From Planctomycetota bacterium (GTDB taxonomy: Bacteria > Planctomycetota > Brocadiia > SM23-32), in contig JAUVVP010000163.1 in assembly GCA_030604585.1 (NCBI GenBank), forward strand, positions 1-5,756: a stretch of DNA of 5,756 nt, read 5' to 3'. A program made the position numbers and the translations under genes. This document shows, one piece after another, positions 1-5,756 of the stretch. The notes below the pieces were generated by a model. That model did not search any database, was not told the origin of the DNA, and saw only the letters and a list, made by a program, of their open reading frames with translations. Each line of letters starts with the position of its first letter. Within the stretch, counting starts at the first letter, position 1.

Positions 1-810
1 ACCATCGAGATCATCCGCGAGCTTGAGTTCAAGGAACCTCCCCGGCACGTCCTGTTCGACTTCGACGGCACTCTGAGCCTCATCAGGGAAGGCTGGCCCT
101 CGGTCATGGTGCCGATGATGGTGGAGACCCTCCTCGAGACCGGCACGGACGAGTCGCCACGGCACCTGCGTGACTACTGCCACCGGTACGTGATGCAGCT
201 CTGCGGCAAGCAGACGGTCTACCAGATGATCCGCCTGGCGGAGGAGGTCAAGGCGCGCGGCGGCACGCCCAAAGACCCGTGGCTCTACAAGCAGATCTAC
301 CACGACCGGCTGATGGATCACATCGGCCATCGCCGCGAGGCCCTGCGCTCGGGCGAAGCGAGCCCCGAGGAGATGCTCGTGCCGCGCTCGCTGGACATCC
401 TGGGAGCGCTCAGGGACAGCGGCGTCGCACTCTACGTGGCCAGCGGAACGGACCAGCGCTACGTCGAAGAAGAGGCCCGCTTGCTTACCCTGGACCGGTA
501 CTTCGGGGAACACATCTACGGAGCGCAGAAGGAATACAAGAAGTTCTCCAAACAGGCCGTCATTGACCATATCCTGACCGAGAACCAGGTCCAGGGCTCA
601 CTGCTCCTTGGGTTCGGCGACGGCTACGTGGAGGTCCAGAACGTCAAGTTGTCCGGGGGCACCGCCATCGCCGTGGCCAGCGACGAAGCCGGCCGCAGCG
701 GCAGACCCGACCAGTGGAAGCGGGACAGGCTTATCGGCGTGGGTGCCGACATCGTTATCCCGGACTTCCAGGACTACGAGCCGCTGCTCCGCTACATCTG
801 GGGCGATTGA
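1..810 (+). CDS. HAD-superfamily hydrolase (phosphatase-like), 5' end outside the window
   Basis: Probable cytoplasmic phosphatase of the haloacid dehalogenase superfamily; 269 residues are visible. Counting codon 1 at base 1, motif I is DFDGT at residues 20-24, with nucleophile D20 and acid/base D22. A helical cap-like stretch follows (about 30-135). Motif II is VASGT at 146-150, a motif III lysine lies within QKEYKKFSK (176-184), and motif IV is GFGDGYVE at 204-211 with D207 and E211. This is the full Mg2+-dependent HAD catalytic set, so the enzyme looks active; the substrate cannot be read. The first ATG in frame is at 106, but motif I lies before it and the frame is open to base 1. The ATG at 106 is therefore internal, and the true start, perhaps with a further N-terminal domain, is upstream. 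It ends with TGA at 808-810. The cap and GDG motif resemble the phosphoglycolate phosphatase/beta-phosphoglucomutase branch, but that assignment is loose. Confidence 0.88.
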   Translation, partial: TIEIIRELEFKEPPRHVLFDFDGTLSLIREGWPSVMVPMMVETLLETGTDESPRHLRDYCHRYVMQLCGKQTVYQMIRLAEEVKARGGTPKDPWLYKQIYHDRLMDHIGHRREALRSGEASPEEMLVPRSLDILGALRDSGVALYVASGTDQRYVEEEARLLTLDRYFGEHIYGAQKEYKKFSKQAVIDHILTENQVQGSLLLGFGDGYVEVQNVKLSGGTAIAVASDEAGRSGRPDQWKRDRLIGVGADIVIPDFQDYEPLLRYIWGD

Positions 811-844
811 GGCGACTGCCCCCGCTCCAGACGGACAGACCGGA

Positions 845-864
845 GCGAGCGCGATGACGCTCGC
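845..864. repeat. 7-bp perfect inverted repeat between the HAD gene and the next promoter
   Basis: GCGAGCG at 845-851 is the exact reverse complement of CGCTCGC at 858-864, with a 6-base loop. It lies 34 bases after the HAD stop codon and 5 bases before the -35 box of the downstream promoter. As RNA it would form a strong GC hairpin that could slow or end transcription from the HAD gene. However, it is followed by CCAGTTTG rather than a run of T, so it is not a typical intrinsic terminator. The spacing beside the -35 box also allows a protein-binding operator. The repeat is seen directly; its role is inferred. Confidence 0.4.
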
Positions 865-869
865 CCAGT

Positions 870-898
870 TTGACCCCTCGTCAGTCCTGTCCTATACT
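870..898 (+). promoter_or_regulatory. Sigma70-type promoter for the membrane-protein gene
   Basis: A -35 box TTGACC (870-875, five of six bases matching TTGACA) and a -10 box TATACT (893-898, five of six matching TATAAT) are separated by exactly 17 bases, the optimal spacing for housekeeping sigma factors. Transcription would start near 904-906, giving a leader of about 30 bases that contains the ribosome binding site of the gene at 934. Such a match is unlikely by chance in DNA this GC-rich, and it sits where a promoter is expected. It implies that the membrane-protein gene can be expressed separately from the HAD gene. Confidence 0.7.
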
Positions 899-920
899 GC
901 CTGACGTTCGGCGTCTCTAC

Positions 921-926
921 AAGGAG
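921..926 (+). promoter_or_regulatory. Ribosome binding site that fixes the GTG start at 934
   Basis: AAGGAG lies seven bases before the GTG at 934, an ideal Shine-Dalgarno spacing. The next in-frame ATG codes for residue 64, inside the predicted membrane region, so this site decides the start in favour of GTG. Confidence 0.8.
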
Positions 927-933
927 TTGCCGC

Positions 934-2877
934 GTGACCTGGCGGGCGTTTCTCATCGGTATCCTGGGCGTCGTGGGCCTTTGCCTGCTTGTGCCGGTCA
1001 ACGACTACCGGGTCGGCAACACATTCCTGACGGGCAACCACTTCCCCGTGGGCGTGTTCTTCTTCCTGTTCGTCCTGACGCTGGGGGTGAATCTGGTCCT
1101 CCGACTCATCCGGCGGGCCTGGATGTTCAGGCAGTCGGAGCTGATGCTCGTCTGGTGCATGATGCTGGTGGCCTCCACGGTGCCGGCCAGCGGGCTGATG
1201 CGCAATCTCCTGCCGTCAGTGGCCGCCGCGCCGTACCTATCGCAGCGGCCCGACGTGTTCTGGAGGGATGACGTCCTGAAAGTCGCCCCTGAGGGGATCC
1301 TGCTGAGCAAGAACCCCAAGTCCATGGCGGCCAGGAAATTCTTCGAGGGCACGCCGGAGGGCGAACCGGTGCGCGTGCCCTGGGGACAGTGGACGCGGGT
1401 ATTCGTCACGTGGGGCATCTACGTGTGGCTTTTCTACCTGGCGACATTTTTCCTGTGCGGTATCCTGCGCAGGCAATGGGTTGAGTCGGAGCGCCTGATC
1501 TTCGCAGCGGCCCGAGTGCCGCTGGAGTTCACGGAGGGCGCCCGTGAGGGGCACCTGCTGCCCCCGCTGATGCGCAGCAAGGCGTTCCTGGGGGGCGCGC
1601 TGCTGGCGATGACATTCGGGGTGATCCGTCTGTCGCCGCTGTTTGTCGGCGCGGAGAAGGGGTGGCTCCCGCTGCTCCCCTTCTGGCAGGTATTCTCCGA
1701 GACGGCGCTCAACTACGTGAACATCAGCGACGGGAAGATATACCCGCTGGCGATCGGGTTTGCGTTCCTCGTAACGAGCGACGTGTCGCTGAGCATATGG
1801 TTGTTCTACATCTTCATGGGCGGGCAGATCGTCATTGCACACACCATGGGGCGGCCGCTGGAGGGGGGGCGTTCGGGCCCGTTCCTGAGGTGGCAGCAGT
1901 CCGGGGCCTTCCTGGCCCTGACGGTCGGCATGTTCTACATGTCCCGCCGGCACTTGTGGGCCGTGCTGAAGAAGGCGTTGCGACGGGCTTCGGAAGTGGA
2001 TGACTCGGCGGAGCCGATCGGATACCGGTTTGCGTTTTGGGGACTGGTGGCGACGCTTGCCGGACTGATCGCATGGAACGTCTGGTTCGGCCTCGGCGTG
2101 TGGACGGCCATCGCCCTTATGGGGCTCACGTTCAGCATGGTGCTGGTGCACACCAGGATGGTGGCCCAGGGCGGGCTGTTCTTCATCCAGCAGTCCTGGA
2201 GCCCCTCGTGGTTCCTGCACGGCATCACCGGGGGCCGCATCTTCTCCGGGCCGGCCGCCGTAGTTGCGCAAATGCAGGGGGCCATCCTGATCCACGACTC
2301 GCGGGAATTGCTGGCGCCGCACGCAATGAACGCGCTGCGCATCTCGTCCGTGTTCGGAAAGAAGCGCCGCCTGTTTCTGCCTATCATGCTGGTCGCGCTG
2401 GCGGTCGCGATGCCGGCGGCGGCCTACGCCAGCCTGAAATGGGTCTACTACGATCCGGGCGCCCTGAACGTGCCCATCGGGCGCAGCCACGTCTATCACA
2501 TGACGAATCTGTTCAACAGCGTGCACCTGATGATCGCCAAGCCGTGGCAGGCCGCCAATCCCAGTTACGGCGGGCTGGCCACGGGCGTGATGGGCATGGC
2601 CCTGCTGATGGCGCTGCGGGGCACATTCTACTGGTGGCCGATCCATCCCCTTGGCTTTGCCATCGCAGTGTCGTGGTGCACGAGGGAGTTGTGGTTCTCC
2701 TTCTTCCTGGGCTGGTTGGCGAAGATGTTGACGCTCAAGGTCGCCGGCAACGCGCTCAGGAACGGGCGGAAGTTCTTCCTGGGCGTGATCGTCGGTGAGG
2801 CAATGATGGTGGGCGCCGCGACGTTCATTAGCCTGCTGACCGGCGTACGCACGGGCGTGGTGTTCCTGTCGCATTGA
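934..2877 (+). CDS. DUF6785/DUF6784-like polytopic membrane protein, possibly OPT-transporter-like
   Basis: A 647-residue integral inner-membrane protein with about 12-13 predicted membrane segments. By eye these are near residues 5-20, 38-58, 68-84, 157-178, 216-236, 270-303, 323-337, 366-382, 385-405, 482-500, 546-563, 568-590 and 613-637. A larger soluble loop spans about 95-150. Features recalled from the DUF6785/DUF6784 family are RRQWVESERLIF (179-190) after a membrane helix and, near the C-terminus, HPLGF (571-575), LWFSFFLGWLAKM (586-598) and a final helix starting at RKFFLGVIVGE. The C-terminal pattern also recalls oligopeptide (OPT) transporters, so transport is a reasonable guess, but the family is uncharacterised to my knowledge and no substrate is indicated. 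There is no ATP-binding motif. The GTG start has a good ribosome binding site and its own promoter. It converges with the dehydrogenase gene downstream. Membrane nature is near certain; the family call is from memory of its motifs. Confidence 0.85.
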   Translation: MTWRAFLIGILGVVGLCLLVPVNDYRVGNTFLTGNHFPVGVFFFLFVLTLGVNLVLRLIRRAWMFRQSELMLVWCMMLVASTVPASGLMRNLLPSVAAAPYLSQRPDVFWRDDVLKVAPEGILLSKNPKSMAARKFFEGTPEGEPVRVPWGQWTRVFVTWGIYVWLFYLATFFLCGILRRQWVESERLIFAAARVPLEFTEGAREGHLLPPLMRSKAFLGGALLAMTFGVIRLSPLFVGAEKGWLPLLPFWQVFSETALNYVNISDGKIYPLAIGFAFLVTSDVSLSIWLFYIFMGGQIVIAHTMGRPLEGGRSGPFLRWQQSGAFLALTVGMFYMSRRHLWAVLKKALRRASEVDDSAEPIGYRFAFWGLVATLAGLIAWNVWFGLGVWTAIALMGLTFSMVLVHTRMVAQGGLFFIQQSWSPSWFLHGITGGRIFSGPAAVVAQMQGAILIHDSRELLAPHAMNALRISSVFGKKRRLFLPIMLVALAVAMPAAAYASLKWVYYDPGALNVPIGRSHVYHMTNLFNSVHLMIAKPWQAANPSYGGLATGVMGMALLMALRGTFYWWPIHPLGFAIAVSWCTRELWFSFFLGWLAKMLTLKVAGNALRNGRKFFLGVIVGEAMMVGAATFISLLTGVRTGVVFLSH

Positions 2878-2895
2878 CGGCGGCAGAAGCGCCCG

Positions 2896-2933
2896 CCGGC
2901 TGTCTGGCCGGACGACCCGATGCGGTCCGGGTC
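2896..2933. terminator. Two GC hairpins in the convergent gap, possible terminator region
   Basis: Two inverted repeats lie back to back, 18 bases after the membrane-protein stop. CCGGC (2896-2900) pairs with GCCGG (2907-2911), and GACCCG (2914-2919) pairs with CGGGTC (2928-2933). They sit between two convergent genes (stop codons at 2877 and 2991), where a bidirectional terminator is expected. Neither strand has a T run after the stems and the stems are short, so intrinsic termination would be weak. Short GC inverted repeats are also common by chance in such DNA. Confidence 0.3.
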
Positions 2934-2990
2934 AGGGCACGGGGACACCGCCCAGGTCAATGCGGCCCCTGCCTGTGATCTTTGCCCGCC

Positions 2991-4067
2991 TCACCGGTCG
3001 CCCTGCCTGCCGAGTTCTGGGGCCCCGCTGCCACCTGCAGGAGCGATCAGGTTGCGCAGCTTGCCTGACACCAGGTACATCCGCGCCGTCTGGGCGGCCT
3101 TGTAACGCATCTCGTACCAGGCGCGGTCGGAATGCCAGGCCGTATGCGGCGTGATGATGAGCCGGCCGCGCAGCCACGGAGCACGGTCGCGCCAGGCGCG
3201 GATCAGGGGGTGGTCCTCGGGCGGCTCGGACGGCAGCACGTCCAACGCGGCCGACGCCAGGTGTCCGCTCCTCAGGACGGCCTCCAGACAGTCCAGGTCC
3301 GCCAGAATCGCTCCACGGGCAGTGTTCACCAGTGAAGCGCCAGGCTTCATCCGGTCGAAGAACTCCCGGTCCATCATCCCGCGCGTCTCGTCCGTCAGCG
3401 GGCAATGAACGGTCACGATATCGGCCTCCGCCAACAGTTCCTCCATCGAGTCGAGGCGTTCGTAGCCGATCGCCTTCTCGTGCCCGGACGGCTGATAGGG
3501 GTCATAGCCGACTATCCGATACCGGAAGGGCTTCATCCGGTTGACCACGGCGGTGCCGATCCGTCCCACGCCGATCACCCCCAGCACCTGCTCCGACGTC
3601 CGGGCGTGGGGTGTGAGGACATGCTCCTGCCAGGTGTCCGCGAACCCGCGGCAGGCGCGGTCGTACTCGACCAGCTTCCGTTGAACGGCCAGGATCATCG
3701 CGCAGGCCGTGTCCGCCACCTCCTCCGTGCCGTAGTCCGGCGTGTTACACAGGCGAATGCCGCGCTCGGCCAGCGCGCCGACGTCAACAGTGTCAAACCC
3801 CACGCCGTAGCGAACGACGATCTTGCATGAGTCCAGCAGAGGCGTAATCGCCCGGCCGATGCGCCGGTGCCAGGCCAGCAGAGCATCAACCTGCTGCCAT
3901 TGCCTGCTGCTCTCGTCAGTCTCCCCCGGACCTGAAAGGAAGAGGAACTCGGCCTCCGGAAAGGCCTCCTGCTCGATGTCGGCAGGTGGCACGATGTGAT
4001 CCGTAATGCCCACGAGCCATCTTTTCTCTGGGGAAGCAGAGCCTTGCACTTGAGTGTGTCCCGCCAT
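2991..4067 (-). CDS. NAD-dependent D-2-hydroxyacid dehydrogenase, CtBP-like subgroup
   Basis: A 358-residue cytoplasmic oxidoreductase expected to interconvert a D-2-hydroxy acid and its 2-oxo acid with NAD(H). The substrate-binding part includes RYGVGFDTVDV (86-96) and NTPDYGTEEVADT (108-120), a signature of the C-terminal-binding-protein-like branch of the phosphoglycerate dehydrogenase family. The Rossmann domain has GVGRIG at 166-171 and an acidic residue, D189 in YDPY, at the end of the second strand, favouring NAD over NADP. The catalytic residues are present: R251 in NTARG, E281 in LPSEPP and H308 in TPHTAW. Length is normal for the family, with a slightly long loop (about 286-302) before the catalytic histidine. 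The ATG at 4067 is firm: an in-frame TGA lies at 4107-4109 with no other usual start codon between, and a ribosome binding site precedes it. The substrate is unknown. It is not clearly serA, since no C-terminal ACT domain is present. Confidence 0.93.
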   Translation of the reverse strand: MAGHTQVQGSASPEKRWLVGITDHIVPPADIEQEAFPEAEFLFLSGPGETDESSRQWQQVDALLAWHRRIGRAITPLLDSCKIVVRYGVGFDTVDVGALAERGIRLCNTPDYGTEEVADTACAMILAVQRKLVEYDRACRGFADTWQEHVLTPHARTSEQVLGVIGVGRIGTAVVNRMKPFRYRIVGYDPYQPSGHEKAIGYERLDSMEELLAEADIVTVHCPLTDETRGMMDREFFDRMKPGASLVNTARGAILADLDCLEAVLRSGHLASAALDVLPSEPPEDHPLIRAWRDRAPWLRGRLIITPHTAWHSDRAWYEMRYKAAQTARMYLVSGKLRNLIAPAGGSGAPELGRQGDR

Positions 4068-4071
4068 GACG

Positions 4072-4078
4072 CCTCTCT
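4072..4078 (-). promoter_or_regulatory. Ribosome binding site of the dehydrogenase gene
   Basis: Read on the minus strand this is AGAGAGG, ending four bases before the ATG at 4067. It is purine-rich and partly matches the Shine-Dalgarno consensus, which supports the chosen start. No convincing -35/-10 pair was found further upstream on this strand. Confidence 0.55.
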
Positions 4079-4404
4079 GTCGCGTTCGATCTGTAACGAC
4101 TGCGATTCAGATGAAATGCCGGCCCGTTCCGGGCGCCCGCTCCGGTGACCCGCAGCCCAGCGAACCGCGGGCACCGAGACTGCTGCCGCGCCCTCGCCTC
4201 AAGTAGTCTACCAGCGGCTTCGGCATTCGGCAACGCATCCCGCAACGCCCCGCCGACCCGGCTTGCGCCAGGAGAGCCGCCACCGCGGGCAGGCCCCAAC
4301 GGCAAGCGCTTCGCGGACCGGCGCGGGATCGGCAGGAGGGCCGTCAAGCAGAACCCCACGCACAGGCTGCGAAGCACCCGGATGCAGGTCGACTCTGGGA
4401 GGGC
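4079..4404. other. Intergenic region between the dehydrogenase and BtrH-like genes, no supported gene
   Basis: This stretch should hold the promoter of the dehydrogenase gene and the transcript end of the gene before it on the minus strand. I found no good sigma70 pair. A minus-strand TTGAGG (plus 4197-4202) has no -10 at the right distance. A five-base inverted repeat, GCCCG (4122-4126) with CGGGC (4130-4134), and a short direct repeat, GCAACGC at 4230-4236 and 4242-4248, are the only structures noted, and both may be chance. A minus-strand frame opening at 4377 begins with a hydrophobic stretch but runs into the dehydrogenase in another frame and has no ribosome binding site. Confidence 0.6.
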
Positions 4405-5756
4405 CTACTTCCCCACGGCCGCCAGCGCCTTCTCTATCTGGGCGATGGCAGCCCGCTCGTCGGCCAGGTTGTCCCGCATGATCTGGGCTTCGATGGCCCG
4501 GTTCTCTGGGGTCCAGTTCTCATCCCACGGCCATGCCACGCAGTCCTGACCGTCCCACAGGCGCTCGGAGATGGCGCGGTATCGGTCGGCCGCTGCGTGC
4601 AGGTGCTCTGCGGCCTGGCCCCCGGACTGCTCCGCGATTCCTCGCAGATACTCGGCGGCGGCCTCGCGGCTGGTCAGGAGCTGCGAGTACGAGAACGCGT
4701 TCCCGTGCAGTGACACGTCATCGCGATCCTCCTCCACGGCGGAGAGCCATCCCTCGTACGCCGCGAAGCCGTAGAGACGGCTGCCGTCCTCTTCCGCCGG
4801 CCGCCTGGCCAACTCGACGGCCGTCTGGAGGGACCGGACCACGGACTCCCACCGGTCTGCGGGCTCGCCTGCCCTCTCGAATGTGGACGCGAACCACGCC
4901 TCGCCCACGAAGCCACTCGGCCTTGCCATCTCCTGGTAGCCCGACTCATCGCCGGCGTAGGGCTTGCAGATGAAGGCGCTGCCGTCTTCCCGATAGCCGA
5001 CGATCAGGTTCCACTCCCCATTCATGTAGAAGAGCGGCAGCCCTCTGTCGATGCTCTCCCGGCAGGCGGCGAGCAGCTCCTCGCGCCAGTCCGGGTTCTC
5101 CTCATCGTCGAAGGAGATGGCTGTCGACTCGTAGCGGAGGCCGAAGACTCGCTGCACGACTTCCTGCCAGTCCATGCCCATCTCCGAGTGGATCTCGGCG
5201 ACGAAGAGGTTCGGCGCCATCGTGAGCTTGAAGGCGCAGCCGGACAGCCCCATCACGTCCGCGTAGGTCACGTCCTGCCCGGCGCAGCGGAGGACCTCCG
5301 TCAGGCAGGCCACTTGCGAGTCCTGCCGCGTGAAGAACGACCCGCCCCAGTCCATCTCCTCCAGGCCCTCGATCCACACCTTGCCGTCCTCGCGGCGGAC
5401 GTTGGCGGGGGGTGCCTCATCCACGTACCAGCCGTAGTAGTTGGCCAGGTGATCGCGCAGGTAGACGGCCAGGCAACGCGCGAGCCACACCTTCTCCTTG
5501 TAGCTGTCTGGCGCGCCGAGCTGGGCGGCGGGGGCCCCGGCCAGCCAGGCCGCCAGGCGGTTCAGCATGGCCCGGACCTTGGGCCTATCGTCGGGGTTGC
5601 CGTCGCCCCACGCCAGCGGGCCGTCGTGCTCGTGCCACTGGCCAAGCGCGCGCTTCCGGCCGATGCTGCGCAGGAGCAGTTCGTGGTTGTGGTCGAAGCT
5701 CCAGAGCTGGTAGCCATGCATGTCGATGCGGTGCGCGAACGGCGCCAGGGCGTCCG
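4405..5756 (-). CDS. Probable BtrH-N/papain-like-fold protein of unknown function, 5' end outside the window
   Basis: At least 449 residues; I number from the in-frame Met at 5721, giving 438. Three parts can be seen: a helical N-terminal region (about 45-100); a central alpha/beta domain (about 115-260) with DSQVACLTEVLRCAG (134-148), then MGLSGCAFKL (157-166), then GLPLFYMNGEWNLIVGY (227-243) and a following short strand; and a helical C-terminal region ending in a charged helix (about 405-438). The order of a Cys-bearing helix, a GLSGxAF motif, and a GxP strand followed by an IVGY strand recalls the butirosin BtrH N-terminal family and C39-like cysteine-peptidase folds. C139 sits where a catalytic Cys would be expected, but no His occurs at the strand before IVGY (the sequence is EWN), so activity is doubtful. 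No signal peptide or membrane segment is seen. The Met at 5721 has no ribosome binding site and the frame stays open to the window end, so the real start is probably upstream. Coding status is firm; the family is tentative. Confidence 0.8.
   Translation of the reverse strand, partial: DALAPFAHRIDMHGYQLWSFDHNHELLLRSIGRKRALGQWHEHDGPLAWGDGNPDDRPKVRAMLNRLAAWLAGAPAAQLGAPDSYKEKVWLARCLAVYLRDHLANYYGWYVDEAPPANVRREDGKVWIEGLEEMDWGGSFFTRQDSQVACLTEVLRCAGQDVTYADVMGLSGCAFKLTMAPNLFVAEIHSEMGMDWQEVVQRVFGLRYESTAISFDDEENPDWREELLAACRESIDRGLPLFYMNGEWNLIVGYREDGSAFICKPYAGDESGYQEMARPSGFVGEAWFASTFERAGEPADRWESVVRSLQTAVELARRPAEEDGSRLYGFAAYEGWLSAVEEDRDDVSLHGNAFSYSQLLTSREAAAEYLRGIAEQSGGQAAEHLHAAADRYRAISERLWDGQDCVAWPWDENWTPENRAIEAQIMRDNLADERAAIAQIEKALAAVGK

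Noticed and set aside
2037..2798. 253-residue plus-strand frame inside the membrane-protein gene
   Set aside because: An alternate frame of a GC-rich gene; the product is Arg/Gly/Ala-rich and low in complexity, and the sense frame explains the region.
1237..2874. 545-residue open frame on the minus strand opposite the membrane-protein gene
   Set aside because: It is in exact codon register with the sense gene, and its openness follows from the rarity of TTA, CTA and TCA codons there. The product is rich in Arg, Gln, His and Pro with no domain-like pattern, while the sense frame is a coherent membrane protein.
3405..3830. 141-residue plus-strand frame opposite the dehydrogenase gene
   Set aside because: It lies fully within a confidently assigned enzyme gene on the other strand and shows no family-like motifs.
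4230..4248. Direct repeat GCAACGC, two copies 12 bases apart
   Set aside because: Only two short copies; too little to claim an operator or array.
4304..4311. Palindrome AAGCGCTT in the gap
   Set aside because: An isolated 8-base palindrome is expected by chance and has no placement near a promoter.
3916..4377. 153-residue minus-strand frame with a signal-peptide-like start
   Set aside because: The hydrophobic start is short, no ribosome binding site precedes it, and the second third and end overlap the dehydrogenase start in another frame with Arg/Gly-rich sequence. Kept only as a remark on the gap.
4533..4973. 146-residue plus-strand frame opposite the BtrH-like gene
   Set aside because: It is dominated by Arg, Pro and Thr, typical of a spurious frame in GC-rich DNA.
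1..5756. tRNA, rRNA, CRISPR, insertion-sequence or phage signals
   Set aside because: No tRNA-like folds, spaced repeats, transposase motifs or terminal inverted repeats were seen on either strand by eye.

Overview
The window is GC-rich, gene-dense bacterial DNA with four protein-coding genes, two of them cut by the window edges. No RNA gene, mobile element, CRISPR array or long repeat was seen. The best taxonomic hint is the 647-residue membrane protein. It resembles the DUF6785/DUF6784 family, which I associate mainly with Planctomycetota, Lentisphaerota and similar lineages. The CtBP-type dehydrogenase and the BtrH-like protein suit such a genome but do not prove it. The lineage call is inference from remembered family distribution.

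Layout: (1) 1-810, plus strand, the 3' part of a HAD-superfamily phosphatase gene whose start lies before the window. (2) 811-933, a 123-base gap with a 7-bp inverted repeat, a well-formed sigma70-type promoter (TTGACC, 17-base spacer, TATACT) and a ribosome binding site. (3) 934-2877, plus strand, a GTG-started polytopic membrane protein. (4) 2878-2990, a short convergent gap with two small GC hairpins. (5) 2991-4067, minus strand, a complete NAD-dependent D-2-hydroxyacid dehydrogenase of the CtBP-like subgroup. (6) 4068-4404, a 337-base gap with no convincing gene. (7) 4405-5756, minus strand, the 3' part of a gene for a probable BtrH-N/papain-like-fold protein of unknown function, still open at the window end.

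The genes do not form one obvious pathway. The membrane protein has its own promoter, so it need not be co-transcribed with the HAD gene. The dehydrogenase and the BtrH-like gene share a strand but are 337 bases apart. The HAD phosphatase and the dehydrogenase both suggest small-molecule (sugar-phosphate or 2-oxo/2-hydroxy acid) metabolism, and the membrane protein could be a transporter, but no substrate can be named. I see no clear evidence of a new multi-gene system. The most worthwhile leads are the uncharacterised membrane protein, the BtrH-like protein that lacks the expected histidine, and the compact promoter region at 845-926.
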